The notes beneath the pieces were generated by a model. It did no database searches and was not told the origin of the DNA. It saw only the letters and a list, made by a program, of their open reading frames with translations. Positions 1 to 8,853 of a stretch of 51,930 nt of DNA are shown one piece after another. Positions within the stretch are counted from its first letter, which is position 1, and each line of letters begins with the position of its first letter. The position numbers and the translations under genes were made by a program. Source of the stretch: an uncultured Roseburia sp. (GTDB lineage: Bacteria; Bacillota; Clostridia; Lachnospirales; Lachnospiraceae). Location of the stretch: contig CAMUGE010000021.1 of the NCBI GenBank assembly GCA_947088345.1, positions 1-51,930 on the forward strand, read 5' to 3'.

Positions 1-84
1 CTTGTTTATATTACCACCTAAATTCTGGTATGTCAACACTTTTTTTCATTTTTTTACAAATTTTTTTTCTAACAGATGACACGC

Positions 85-1284
85 CTATATTACGCGTATC
101 ATCTGCACGATTTTTGACAGCTGTTTTGATTTCTCCTCGTAGGTTTCTTCGGTCATCGCATCAGTAAAAAATCCGATTTCCTCGGAAATGTCAGGTACTT
201 CCACATACTCTACGTTGCCAAATACGGCTTCTATGGACTCTTTTTGATCTGTTGTACGAACAAAATAGCGGTTTTGCATTTTTCCGGGATCTGACAGAAT
301 CAATTTCTCTGGTTTCCACTCCACTGGCAGATTCTTCCCGACATTTTTTGCAATTTCTACCATATCGGCAACCACTGCGCTCGCAGTCGGAAGTTTTCCT
401 GCTCCGCTCCCATAGAACATCGCATCCCCCAAAACATTGCCATGTACAAAAATTGCATTAAATACGTCGTTAACGGCGTAAAGCGGATGAGACGATTTCA
501 AAAGATACGGCGCTACTCTCACAGTATACCCGTCCTTGGTTTTTTTACTTACTGCTAGAAGCTTAATTACTCTGCCCATCGCCTTTGCATACTTCATATC
601 TTCGGCTGTAATCTGTGTAATTCCCTCTGTCGGAATATCCTCGTAATCAACCTGCTGTCCGCTTACAATTGAAGTCAATATTGCGATTTTACGACAGGCG
701 TCGTATCCTTCGATATCTGCTGTCGGATCTTTTTCCGCAAATCCTTTTTCCTGCGCATCTTTTAATACCTCGTCAAATGCCAGTCCGTCCTGCGACATTT
801 TTGTCATCATATAGTTTGTCGTCCCGTTCACAATACCCGTAATTTCCTCAATGACATCTGCAGTCAGGCAGGACAAAAGAGGACGGATAATCGGAATACC
901 GCCGCCAACGCTTGCCTCAAACATAAAGTTTACATTCTTTTCTCTTGCAAGCTGAAGCAGTTCCGCTCCTTTCACTGCGACCAGCGCTTTATTTGATGTG
1001 GTAACATGCTTGCCGGCTTCCAGCATTTCTTTGACAAATGTATATGCAGGTTCCACACCGCCCATTGTCTCCACTACTATTTTTATTTCCGGATCGTCTG
1101 CAATGATCTTATAATTATCAACAATTTTATCCTGAATCGGTGATCCGGTAAAATCTCTGATATCCAGAATATATTTTACCTCTATCTCTTCTCCAATACG
1201 TTTCGCGATGCTCTCCCGGTTTACTTGCAATACTTCTACCACACCGGAACCAATTGTGCCGTATCCCATTACTGCTGCTTTCAT
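85..1284 (-). CDS. hom: Homoserine dehydrogenase
   Basis: NAD(P)-dependent reduction of aspartate semialdehyde to homoserine, the branch point to threonine and methionine. The N-terminus shows the Rossmann glycine motif GYGTIGSGV. The homoserine dehydrogenase catalytic domain follows (about residues 130-315, with the GGIPIIRPL and GTTNYMM motifs), then a short ACT-like C-terminal segment. The 399-aa length is usual for the family. I start at the ATG at 1284 because AAAGGTGA lies about six bases upstream; an in-frame GTG at 1293 is possible but would sit inside that ribosome binding site. The ACT-domain regulator gene lies 288 bp upstream on the same strand, separated by a repeat locus. No thrB or thrC is nearby. 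Confidence 0.95.
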   Translation of the reverse strand: MKAAVMGYGTIGSGVVEVLQVNRESIAKRIGEEIEVKYILDIRDFTGSPIQDKIVDNYKIIADDPEIKIVVETMGGVEPAYTFVKEMLEAGKHVTTSNKALVAVKGAELLQLAREKNVNFMFEASVGGGIPIIRPLLSCLTADVIEEITGIVNGTTNYMMTKMSQDGLAFDEVLKDAQEKGFAEKDPTADIEGYDACRKIAILTSIVSGQQVDYEDIPTEGITQITAEDMKYAKAMGRVIKLLAVSKKTKDGYTVRVAPYLLKSSHPLYAVNDVFNAIFVHGNVLGDAMFYGSGAGKLPTASAVVADMVEIAKNVGKNLPVEWKPEKLILSDPGKMQNRYFVRTTDQKESIEAVFGNVEYVEVPDISEEIGFFTDAMTEETYEEKSKQLSKIVQMIRVI

Positions 1285-1312
1285 AACTATCACCTTTCCT
1301 TTCCTAACTTCT

Positions 1313-1573
1313 ATGCCGCGGCTTCCCCGCGGCTCTTATCCGGGCGCAGAATCCAGCCCCATTCCTGGCATGTGTCCGGGCATTCTCCGGTATGAGACTT
1401 AGAATTTCTTAGCGCGCAAACCTGTTTCGCGTCAGCGCCTTTGCTGCGAGCTTTAGAGTTCTTCTCACGCGAACTCCCATACGCCCGCTTTGGCGGGCAT
1501 ACAAATCAGGATTGTGAAATTTTTAATTTCACGCTGCATTCCTGTCAGGATCGTGAACTTTCTGATTTCACGC
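1313..1573 (+). repeat. Structured intergenic repeat, locus 1
   Basis: Degenerate copy of the family described in the findings. A GC hairpin (GCCGCGG 1315-1321 with CCGCGGC 1327-1333) is followed by the main element at 1391-1470. Its outer arms are TGAGA 1393-1397 and TCTCA 1463-1467, with the inner CCTGTTTCGCG motif at 1421-1431. A GCCCGC/GCGGGC hairpin (1483-1498) follows, then two short palindromes of the form GTGAA...TTTCAC (about 1513-1533 and 1552-1572), the last of which touches the stop codon of the next gene. It fills the space between hom and the ACT gene. Confidence 0.75.
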
Positions 1574-2016
1574 TATTCGCTGCCCAGTATTTTCACATAA
1601 TGAATACCGTCCTGCTCCTCTATATGAGCAACCATTTCCTCAATATCCCCGGTCTGCGGCAAAACATCAATGCTAAGCGTCAGGGATGCGATGCCGTTAA
1701 TCGGGATGCTCTGATGAATTGTTAAAATATTTGCATGAACCTCTGCAACTGTCTTTAACACGACAGAGAGCAGGCCGGGTTTATCGTCCAGCTGAATCAC
1801 CATTGTGATTGTTTTGCCTTTCGCCGTCTCGTGAAACGGAAAAATATCGTCTTTGTATTTATAAAAAGAACTTCTGCTGATTCCCATTTTCTCGGCAGCC
1901 TCCTGCACCGAAGCTGTTTTTCCGGAATCCAGCAGCCTTTTAGCCTCTACAACCCTTAACAAAACATCCGGAACCGCTCTTTCTTTTAATACAAAATAAC
2001 GTCCTTTTTCCTGCAT
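1573..2016 (-). CDS. pheB: ACT domain protein, PheB/UPF0735 type
   Basis: A 147-aa protein with an N-terminal helix-turn-helix-like segment (about residues 36-60, SVQEAAEKMGISRSSFYKY) and a C-terminal ACT domain (about residues 68-145, starting TITMVIQLDDKPGLL). This is the layout of the PheB/UPF0735 family, whose members are often found beside hom or aromatic amino acid genes. ACT domains bind amino acids, so a sensor or regulator of the aspartate-family pathway is likely; the ligand is not known from sequence. It precedes hom on the same strand. The start at 2016 has AAAGGA about ten bases upstream. Confidence 0.85.
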   Translation of the reverse strand: MQEKGRYFVLKERAVPDVLLRVVEAKRLLDSGKTASVQEAAEKMGISRSSFYKYKDDIFPFHETAKGKTITMVIQLDDKPGLLSVVLKTVAEVHANILTIHQSIPINGIASLTLSIDVLPQTGDIEEMVAHIEEQDGIHYVKILGSE

Positions 2017-2131
2017 ACATTTTCAGTCCTTTCATCTCTCCGCTGTCTTTGGGACGCTTACAACTGTTTTCACGAAAAAGATCATAACACAAAGAGGCTG
2101 CTGCCGCAACCTCTTTTCCCAAAATTCAATT

Positions 2132-2971
2132 TCAAAATTTCCTGCTTCCGCCGCCATGACTGCGTCCACTGCTGCTATGGTGCGTTTTACTTCGCGCGCC
2201 GCCTCCGTTTGAAGAAGCGCCCCCGCTCGAAGTCTGTATCCTGTGATGGCTGATATGCTGACCGATCAGATTATTTTCATTTCTTCTAAGACGCAGACTT
2301 CCAAATTGATGGGCGTCGTACCCAGAGACGCCAAATTTAAGCCGATAACTTCCTATGATCGACAAAAAGACAATCACCCCGACCATACAGGCAACAAAAC
2401 CTGCGATCAACGCTTCCGCCAATGTAATCTGCCGATACCTGGAAACCTCCCCGGTCTGCTCATCATAGTTATACTGCCCCTTTGGGATTCCCTCCTCATA
2501 AGCACTGCAAAGACCCGTCAACATTTGAAGAAAACAGTCTTTGTATGCGCCGTCACTGACATAATCATATGCCTGATCCAATGTCCGCTCAATTCTTTGG
2601 TCCGTCATATAACGAGTGGCGGCTCCGCAGGTAGAAATTGTGATTTCACGGTTATCAAGATCAATCAACAGCGCCGCTCCATCCTCCTGGTCTGCAGAAT
2701 GCCTGTCAAAAAAATCGTCTGCGTACTGCCTGGCTGTCTTTCCTCCCGTATGATCGGTTGTAACTGCAAAGACGTTCCATCCCGATTCCTCCATGAACGC
2801 GGAGAGTCTTCCGTCCAACTCGGCAATTTCTTCTTCCGTTAAAATATTTGCATCATCATAGACTGTTCCGATTTGCGCTGCCAGAATCGGCGCAATGTAA
2901 TATACAATCAAAAACAGCGCAGCCAAAATACCGGCTGCTGCTTTTTTTTGATCTGAACGACATTTCACCAT
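2132..2971 (-). CDS. ydjH: TPM-domain membrane protein, YdjH-like
   Basis: A 279-aa protein: N-terminal membrane segment (about residues 13-33), an extracytoplasmic TPM domain (about 38-185, beginning around VYDDANILTEEE), a second membrane helix near 205-232, and a Gly/Ser/His-rich tail ending in GGGSRKF, a form seen in many TPM proteins. Start at 2971 is set by AGGAGG eight bases upstream; it overlaps the end of the preceding zinc-ribbon gene by 7 bp, suggesting translational coupling. Order and domain content match Bacillus subtilis ydjI/ydjG/ydjH, whose products form a membrane complex linked to PspA. Function here is inferred from that match. Confidence 0.8.
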   Translation of the reverse strand: MVKCRSDQKKAAAGILAALFLIVYYIAPILAAQIGTVYDDANILTEEEIAELDGRLSAFMEESGWNVFAVTTDHTGGKTARQYADDFFDRHSADQEDGAALLIDLDNREITISTCGAATRYMTDQRIERTLDQAYDYVSDGAYKDCFLQMLTGLCSAYEEGIPKGQYNYDEQTGEVSRYRQITLAEALIAGFVACMVGVIVFLSIIGSYRLKFGVSGYDAHQFGSLRLRRNENNLIGQHISHHRIQTSSGGASSNGGGARSKTHHSSSGRSHGGGSRKF

Positions 2972-4008
2972 AAATAATATCCTCCTGCCAGACCGATTGC
3001 AAAAACTGCCAGCGCGGAAAGAATGCTTGCCAGCAATACTTTCCCATAGTGGATCGGCAGTTTCCCGCACACTTTTCCTGTCTGGGCATTCATGGAATAA
3101 TAATAGACGTTATTTTCCGCTGCTTTGTATGTAATCGTCCAGACCGGAAAAAGAGCATATCTGAATTTCTCATCCGTCTCGCGAAACACAGCATTTTGCA
3201 CCGTGACAGAACTGTATCCCGTAATAGTATCTGCCATCAGCGTTTTTGCATGATGTTTCATTGTATTTCGCGCATCTGACTGCATTTCTTCCTGTTCCAC
3301 ATCACGCCGCTCGGCCAAAAATCCGGACAGATATCCCATTCGAAACGGCTTCATCGTCTCAAACCGATACGGCAAAATCCCCTGCGCCAACACGGCGTTC
3401 GCTTTCTTTAACGCATTTACGGAAAAATTTTTCAGCGTAACCTGCCCTTCGCGCAAAATTCGATACTGTTTTGTCTCCGTATACTGCACATTCCCGGAGC
3501 GCCAGCTGCGTATGTTTTTTGCTTCTCCCTGGACGCTTCCGTCATAGGTAACATCATACAGCCAATATGGGAAATATACGCCGGAAATGCTCTCGATCTG
3601 CTCCTTGTTCCAAAAAGCGCGCGGGACGAACTTCTTCTTTTTTACATAGTCAAGAAATCCCTCCACCGCTTTTTCTTTTGTAATTTCAAACGGGATAACA
3701 AGATCCGGCAGATACCGGCCCTCCAGCCGGCCGCCTAATACGACGGGATTGTGACAGTAGTAACAAAATGTCGCGGCCGTCGTACTGTCGGTGACAATCT
3801 GCGCACCGCAGGACGGACAATGATAGACAACTGCGTCATCCTGTTCACGCTCACTTTGCCCGCCCTCCTGCGCCTGTTCCTGTCCCATGTCGTCTAACTG
3901 CCGCTGTGTAAAATAAGAGATACAATATTCGCATTTATATTGCTGCGACGCAGGATCAAACAGCAATTCGCCGTCACAATTCGGACATTTGTAACTGATC
4001 GACGCCAT
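2965..4008 (-). CDS. ydjG: Zinc-ribbon membrane protein, YdjG-like
   Basis: A 347-aa protein with two TFIIB-like zinc ribbons at the N-terminus (CPNC at 8-11 with CEYC near 26-29; CPSC near 64-67 with CYYC near 82-85), a central soluble region and one C-terminal membrane helix in the last 25 residues. This is the architecture of YdjG, which recruits partners to the membrane. AGGAGG lies just upstream of the 4008 start, 14 bp after the stop of the SPFH gene; its 3' end overlaps the TPM gene. It probably acts as the membrane anchor of the three-protein set. No DNA-binding role is implied by the zinc ribbons. Confidence 0.8.
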   Translation of the reverse strand: MASISYKCPNCDGELLFDPASQQYKCEYCISYFTQRQLDDMGQEQAQEGGQSEREQDDAVVYHCPSCGAQIVTDSTTAATFCYYCHNPVVLGGRLEGRYLPDLVIPFEITKEKAVEGFLDYVKKKKFVPRAFWNKEQIESISGVYFPYWLYDVTYDGSVQGEAKNIRSWRSGNVQYTETKQYRILREGQVTLKNFSVNALKKANAVLAQGILPYRFETMKPFRMGYLSGFLAERRDVEQEEMQSDARNTMKHHAKTLMADTITGYSSVTVQNAVFRETDEKFRYALFPVWTITYKAAENNVYYYSMNAQTGKVCGKLPIHYGKVLLASILSALAVFAIGLAGGYYLW

Positions 4009-4022
4009 AAAATTCCTCCTGT

Positions 4023-5261
4023 TTAAACGCGTGCAGCGCCGCAGTTACTGCAGAATTTTCCTGTGTTTTTTGCACCGCAGGCGCATGCCCATTCCGCGGC
4101 AGGCGCCGGTTTCCCACAGTTACTGCAGAACTTTCCTGTATTTTTTGCGCCGCAATCACATACCCACTCTGCCGCGGACGCCGGTTTTCCGCAGTTACTG
4201 CAAAATTTTCCTGTGTTTTTTGCGCCGCAGGCGCATGCCCATTCATTTTGGACCGGAGCGGACTGTGCTGCCTGCCGATGATTCATCTGCATCTGCGCAA
4301 GATTTGTCTGGGAGGTCATTCCCATCATAGCGCCGCCTGCATTCATTCCCATAAATCCTGCCACAGCGCCGTTTGCATTGGAACCTGCCGCTTCCATTCC
4401 CCTTGCAAACGCCCCCTGCACATAGCCCTCCCGGACAGACGGATCGCCCAGCATCGCGCCCTGATTGCGCATATTGATCAGCTTTTGAGATTCTTCGTCA
4501 TAGGTCAGACTCGCAATCCCGACCGACTGCACTTCCATCCCGCGCATCCGGTTCCAGTCTTCATCAAGCGTATCCGCCATATATTTTCCGAGTTCTCTCG
4601 CTTTTGAAGTCACAAAAGAGATTCGCGTACCGTCTGCCGACATCTGATTAATGGATGACTGCAAAGCCTCCAAAAATTCAGAAATATATTGCTCATTGAT
4701 GGAATCAATCTCAACCTGCTCTTTATTTCTCGGAATTACCTCGGAATAAAACAACAGAGGATTTGTAATTTTAATCGAGTATGTTCCGTGTGCGCGCAAA
4801 AACAGTTCTGCATTATAAAAATTATCAAAATAATTGATCGGATTTCTTGTTCCAAATTTGATTCCCTTGATTTCCTGCAGATTGATAAAAAATACCTGCT
4901 GCGCCGACGATGCGGCGCCGCCATATCTGATACGATCAAATACTTCGCGCAGCGATTCGCCAAACTCTCCGTTAAACATGGACGGCATGGAAGAATTCTG
5001 CACTTTATAATACCCAGGCTCCGCCGTATAATCGACAACTTTGCCGCCGTCTACCAACATCATAAACTGATTGTCATATACATGGATCAAAGACCCGTTG
5101 GACACTGTGTTGGGCGTCTTTTTTGTATTCTGGCCGCTTCGCTTTGCAACACTGCCCGTAAATACGGTATGCTCGCCCATATCAGCCGCCTCATACACTT
5201 CCAGCCACTGGTCGGCAAGCCCTCCTTTTATTGTCTGCGCAACAGCTTTTATAATTCCCAT
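4023..5261 (-). CDS. ydjI: SPFH-domain protein with triple zinc ribbon, YdjI-like
   Basis: A 412-aa protein: SPFH-like domain (about residues 1-300, virion-core-protein/YdjI family), a Gly/Met/Ala-rich linker, then three tandem 25-residue zinc ribbons, each of the form W-x-C-x-CGAKNTGKFCSNCG. I use the ATG at 5261, preceded by GGAGG eight bases upstream; the longer open frame to 5405 reads into repeat DNA. It is first in the ydjI-ydjG-ydjH-like operon. SPFH proteins scaffold membrane microdomains, so a role in envelope stress is a reasonable inference. B. subtilis YdjI is shorter; three near-identical ribbons suggest recent repeat expansion. Confidence 0.85.
   Translation of the reverse strand: MGIIKAVAQTIKGGLADQWLEVYEAADMGEHTVFTGSVAKRSGQNTKKTPNTVSNGSLIHVYDNQFMMLVDGGKVVDYTAEPGYYKVQNSSMPSMFNGEFGESLREVFDRIRYGGAASSAQQVFFINLQEIKGIKFGTRNPINYFDNFYNAELFLRAHGTYSIKITNPLLFYSEVIPRNKEQVEIDSINEQYISEFLEALQSSINQMSADGTRISFVTSKARELGKYMADTLDEDWNRMRGMEVQSVGIASLTYDEESQKLINMRNQGAMLGDPSVREGYVQGAFARGMEAAGSNANGAVAGFMGMNAGGAMMGMTSQTNLAQMQMNHRQAAQSAPVQNEWACACGAKNTGKFCSNCGKPASAAEWVCDCGAKNTGKFCSNCGKPAPAAEWACACGAKNTGKFCSNCGAARV
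4026..4241 (-). repeat. In-frame 75-bp tandem repeat encoding three zinc ribbons
   Basis: Three direct copies (the last shortened to 22 codons) encode CGAKNTGKFCSNCG units at the C-terminus of the YdjI-like protein. The DNA copies are very similar, so expansion or contraction by recombination is possible. Confidence 0.85.
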
Positions 5262-5348
5262 GATAACCTCCATTTCTGCATTGCGAACGCAGTCTGCATT
5301 CGCTGTATCCGCATGAGCGACTTGCGGCAAGCTATTTATCGCTTTGAA

Positions 5349-5690
5349 ACGCACAGACACAAATCGCCGCGTAATAAATCGTCCGTTTCCGCCACAGACC
5401 CGCAAACACTGGTCCGCCGGCGCAAAGCTTAGCGCGAAATTTCGTACTTCTGCGCACGCGAACCTGTTTCGCGTTAGCGCCTTTGCTGCGAGTGATCAGA
5501 AGTACTTCTCTCACGCTAACCCTCTGGCATGAGCATTACAAGTACTTTTCACGCTACCCCCCATGTCGCGGCTCTGCCGCGACTCAAATCTGCGCGGAGA
5601 ATCCCCTGTTTTTGGGGATTCTCTGGTGTGAGACTTAGAACTTCTTAGCGAAGCAGTATCTGCTGCGAGCTTTAGAAGTTCTTCTCACAC
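5349..5690 (+). repeat. Structured intergenic repeat, locus 2
   Basis: Composite array between prfB and the ydjI-like gene. A 15-bp module CAGACACAAATCGCC (5354-5368) recurs at 24515. A full element spans 5431-5517 (inner GCGAACCTGTTTCGCG; arms GTACTTCTG and CAGAAGTAC). An orphan subtype-B right half follows at 5521-5555. Two hairpins come next: GTCGCGGC/GCCGCGAC (5565-5583) and GAGAATCCCC-TGTTTTT-GGGGATTCTC (5597-5623). A subtype-A element at 5626-5690 pairs GTGTGAGA with TCTCACAC and AGAACTTCT with AGAAGTTCT. The array ends 10 bp before the prfB stop codon. Confidence 0.85.
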
Positions 5691-5700
5691 TATCTTATTT

Positions 5701-6841
5701 TTACGTTTCTTCCTCCTGGCCGGATCTCTTTGGACATCCCAGAGAAAGCCACTTCAGATATCCGTTCATAAACAAATCTATCTTGCCGTCTAATACGCTG
5801 TCTACATTTCCGGTCTCCACACCGGTTCTGTGATCCTTAACCATCGTATACGGCTGCATCACATAGGAGCGTATCTGGTTTCCCCAGCCGATTTCTGTCA
5901 CCTCTCCGCGTATGCCCGCGGCTTTTTCAGCATTTTCCTGCTGCTTTAAAAGATACAGCTTTGCTTTTAACATTTGCATCGCTTTATCCTTGTTCTGAAA
6001 CTGCGAGCGCTCATTTTGGCACTGTACGACTATTCCGGTCGGAATATGCGTAATTCGTATCGCGGACGACGTCTTATTGATATGCTGTCCACCGGCGCCG
6101 CTGGAACGGTAAGTATCAATCCTAAGATCGTCCTCGTTGATCTCAACGTCCACATCCTCCTCAATATCGGGCATCACATCGCAGGATACAAACGAAGTCT
6201 GTCGTTTTCCGGCCGCATTAAACGGTGAAATACGCACCAGGCGATGCACGCCTTTTTCCGATTTTAAATATCCATAGGCATTAGCTCCGTTAACCTGAAA
6301 TGTAATGGATTTTATTCCCGCCTCGTCCCCGTCCAAAAAATCAAGTACTTCGGCAGAATATCCCTTATCGTCAGCCCACCTTGAAAACATACGATATAAC
6401 ATGGAAGCCCAGTCGCATGATTCTGTCCCGCCGGCGCCGGCATGCAGAGAGACAATCGCATTGCTGCCGTCGTACTCGCCGGACAAGAGCGTCTTGATCC
6501 TGATATTTTCGAACGTTTCGCTAAAGTTTTTCAGCAATTCTTCAATTTCAGGAATCAATGAGGCGTCACTCTCCTCATATCCCATCTCGATCAATGTCTC
6601 CATATCCTCGAACTGTGTCTTTAAAGCGTTATAAGCTTCCATATCGTCTTTTATACTTTTTAACTGTTTCATTTTTTTCTGGGATAATTCCGGCTGTTCC
6701 CAGAAATCGGGCGCCTCCATCTCGCGCTCTAATTCCTCTGCCTGCTGTTCTTTATTTGGCAGGTCAAAGTGAATCCCTCACTTCCTGCAGCGGAGCCCTG
6801 TATGCGTTCAGGGTCACTTTAAATTGATCTAATTCTACCAC
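5701..6841 (-). CDS. prfB: Peptide chain release factor 2 (programmed +1 frameshift)
   Basis: Class I release factor that recognises UGA and UAA and triggers peptidyl-tRNA hydrolysis. Translation starts at GTG 6841 (GAGGTGA seven bases upstream), reads 25 codons to an in-frame TGA at 6766-6764, then shifts +1 to continue to 5701, giving about 379 residues. The SPF anticodon-like tripeptide is at about 205-207 and the catalytic GGQ at about 250-252. Without the shift only a 25-residue peptide is made. It stands between the repeat array and a VanZ-family gene, all on the minus strand. Confidence 0.95.
6763..6783 (-). promoter_or_regulatory. prfB: prfB programmed frameshift site
   Basis: On the minus strand the sequence reads AGGGATTCA-CTT-TGA-C. 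CTT TGA C is the classical slippery stop of prfB, with CTT in the P site at 6769-6767 and TGA at 6766-6764. An AGGG Shine-Dalgarno-like stretch lies just upstream. RF2 thus regulates its own synthesis through the rate of termination at this UGA. Confidence 0.93.
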
Positions 6842-6914
6842 AGTATCACCTCTTTCATTTTATTCTATCTATTATCAGAAACAAAAACCGTTTCAAATAA
6901 CCTTTCCTTATTTT

Positions 6915-7406
6915 CTATTGTTTTCCGCTCTGTCTTCTGCGCCGCCCAATCTCTGAAATGCCAAAGATCAGCGCCGCCGCGATCACGGCTCCCGTACTGT
7001 CAATCAAAACATCTTTGACGCTTCCGGACCGCCCCGGCACAAACAGCTGATGAAATTCATCCGACGCGGCATACAGAAAAGACAGCAGGATACAGAAAAG
7101 ACAGCAGCGCTGTTTTGTTACGTCCATGCAAGCTAAAAACAGAAACAAAAGCGCTGCCAGCACTGCGTATTCGGTCATATGCGCCGCTTTGCGAAGCGGC
7201 GGATTTAACAAATCTGCATACATTTCTTTCTGATGCCCGCTCAGGCGGTTTCCCGTTATTTCATCTGCAATTGTGATCATCCGGTATGCCAGAGTACCGC
7301 TGACTTCTCCCGACTCTTTCGCAGGCTGCGCGGAAAAACAAAAAATCAGTATCATCCACGCAAGCAGCAATCCCCCTGTCAAAATACGGCAAATCGTTTT
7401 TTTCAT
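6915..7406 (-). CDS. VanZ-family membrane protein
   Basis: A 163-aa protein with about four membrane segments and the family signature around RKAAHMTEYAVLAALL and the charged DEFHQLFVPGRSGSVKDVLID motif. VanZ-like proteins are common in Clostridia; VanZ itself confers low-level teicoplanin resistance, but most relatives have no assigned role and nothing here points to glycopeptide resistance (no vanA/H/X nearby). An AGGAT-like ribosome binding site precedes the ATG at 7406. It lies 61 bp downstream of the S41 peptidase gene and may be cotranscribed with it. Confidence 0.85.
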   Translation of the reverse strand: MKKTICRILTGGLLLAWMILIFCFSAQPAKESGEVSGTLAYRMITIADEITGNRLSGHQKEMYADLLNPPLRKAAHMTEYAVLAALLFLFLACMDVTKQRCCLFCILLSFLYAASDEFHQLFVPGRSGSVKDVLIDSTGAVIAAALIFGISEIGRRRRQSGKQ

Positions 7407-7467
7407 CCTGTATCCTAATCCTTTTTCTGTGTTAATGCATCCTCTCCGCCTGACTTCAAAACTCTCC

Positions 7468-8742
7468 TCATTTCCCCTGCAGTACTTCTATTGCTTTCTG
7501 CAGCTGGTTATCATATTGTTTTTCGTACTTTTCTCCATCTGGATTCAGGTATTCGTACGCGATCTCGATATCAGGCTCTATCCCAACGCCGTGTATATAA
7601 TTCCCTTTCGGAGTGAAATATTTTGCCGTCGTCAGTTTCACGGCATCTCCGTCCTCCAGCGGAAATATATTCTGAACAATCCCCTTGCCGAATGTTTTAG
7701 TGCCGATCAAAGTACCGTACTCATAATCCTTAATTGCGCCCGCAAATATTTCGGATGCGGACGCGCTGTCCTGATTGATTAAAACAGCAATGGGCAGATC
7801 AATCTGCGTGTCGCCGCTCGATGTATAATCTTTCCGGTTGCCCGCCTTGTCTTTTACATAGACCAACAGGCCTTCCGGCAGTATATCGTCCAGGATTTCC
7901 ACCACAGAATCCACAAGTCCGCCGCCATTATAGCGCAGATCAATAATCAGCGCACGCACTCCCTGCGACTGCAGGTCACGGTAAGCTTCTGCAAACTGTT
8001 TTCCGGTATTGCGCTCAAAACTCTCGATTAAGATATAACCGATCCGGTCGGAAAGCATTTCATGCGCTACGCTCGGAAGCGTAATGTTTTTCCGCTCGAC
8101 ATCAAATTCCAGATTTTCTCCCGTAGAAGGACGGTATACCGCAAGATGAACTGTCGTTCCCTCCTCGCCTCGTATCAGCGTAACCAGATCCGTGACCTCC
8201 ATCGAAGTTCCTTCCGTACCATCCACTGACAAAACAACATCGTCAACCAAAAGACCGGCCTCCTGCGACGGCGTTCCGTCATATACTTTTGAGATCGTGA
8301 CAACCATCGTATCCTTATCCTGCTGCAGTCCGGCTCCAATCCCATAATACTCCCCTGTTGTGCTGACAAGCATCTGCTGATAATCTTCTTTATTATAGTA
8401 GACGGAATAACGATCCCCCAGCCCCGCTATCATACCCTGACAGATACCGTCCTGCAGTTCTTTTATGTCGGATTCATCATAATAATATGCGCTGACAAAT
8501 GCATCCAGCTCTTTGATCTTCCCTTTGACTTCATCATTTAAAATTTCTCTGTCATTCCCATAATTGTTTCGAAATTCAATCTTTTTTCCGGTCAGCGTAC
8601 AGAGAAAGAACAGACCGATTGACAGTACGGCAAGCGTACCGACAACGCCATTGCGAACGCCTCTGCGTAAAATACGCGCATTCTCTCTCTCCTGTTCTCT
8701 TTTCGGGTCAAACTCATCCTGCTCTTTTTCCAGTCTTTCCAT
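7468..8742 (-). CDS. S41 C-terminal processing peptidase with PDZ domain
   Basis: A 424-aa CtpA/CtpB-type serine peptidase. After a charged cytoplasmic N-terminus comes one membrane helix (about 32-51), a PDZ domain (about 125-215) and the S41 catalytic core. The Ser/Lys dyad is visible as S328 in DSASASE and K353 in FGKG, 25 residues apart as in the family. It likely trims secreted or envelope proteins on the outer face of the membrane. The start at 8742 follows GGAGAGA. Its own promoter-like sequence and the terminator of the M23 gene lie upstream, so it is probably a separate unit from ftsEX. Confidence 0.92.
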   Translation of the reverse strand: MERLEKEQDEFDPKREQERENARILRRGVRNGVVGTLAVLSIGLFFLCTLTGKKIEFRNNYGNDREILNDEVKGKIKELDAFVSAYYYDESDIKELQDGICQGMIAGLGDRYSVYYNKEDYQQMLVSTTGEYYGIGAGLQQDKDTMVVTISKVYDGTPSQEAGLLVDDVVLSVDGTEGTSMEVTDLVTLIRGEEGTTVHLAVYRPSTGENLEFDVERKNITLPSVAHEMLSDRIGYILIESFERNTGKQFAEAYRDLQSQGVRALIIDLRYNGGGLVDSVVEILDDILPEGLLVYVKDKAGNRKDYTSSGDTQIDLPIAVLINQDSASASEIFAGAIKDYEYGTLIGTKTFGKGIVQNIFPLEDGDAVKLTTAKYFTPKGNYIHGVGIEPDIEIAYEYLNPDGEKYEKQYDNQLQKAIEVLQGK

Positions 8743-8772
8743 TTTCTCTCCTATCAGGCAGCATTTCTATTT

Positions 8773-8803
8773 ATAATATGTTATCATCCTGCCGATTAGT
8801 CAA
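8773..8803 (-). promoter_or_regulatory. Candidate sigma-A promoter for the S41 peptidase gene
   Basis: On the minus strand TTGACT (8803-8798) is followed by CATATT after 17 bp (8780-8775) or TATTAT after 19 bp (8778-8773), about 30 bp before the start codon. Confidence 0.45.
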
Positions 8804-8810
8804 ACGATCG

Positions 8811-8843
8811 GCAAAAGAGGATGCCCCGCGAAAAGACATCCTC
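8811..8843 (-). terminator. Rho-independent terminator after the M23 gene
   Basis: Minus-strand stem GAGGATG (8843-8837) with CATCCTC (8823-8817), followed by TTTTGC. It lies 11 bp past the M23 stop codon. Confidence 0.75.
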
Positions 8844-8853
8844 CCCCCTTTCC

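Noticed and set aside
1285-1573. T-box or other amino acid riboswitch before hom
   Set aside because: The space is filled by the repeat element, and no T-box sequence (AGGGTGG...) was found.
5262-5405. N-terminal extension of the YdjI-like protein
   Set aside because: The added residues come from repeat DNA, and a good ribosome binding site supports the ATG at 5261.
6915-7406. VanZ-like gene as evidence of glycopeptide resistance
   Set aside because: VanZ-family proteins are common, and no van ligase, dehydrogenase or dipeptidase genes are nearby.
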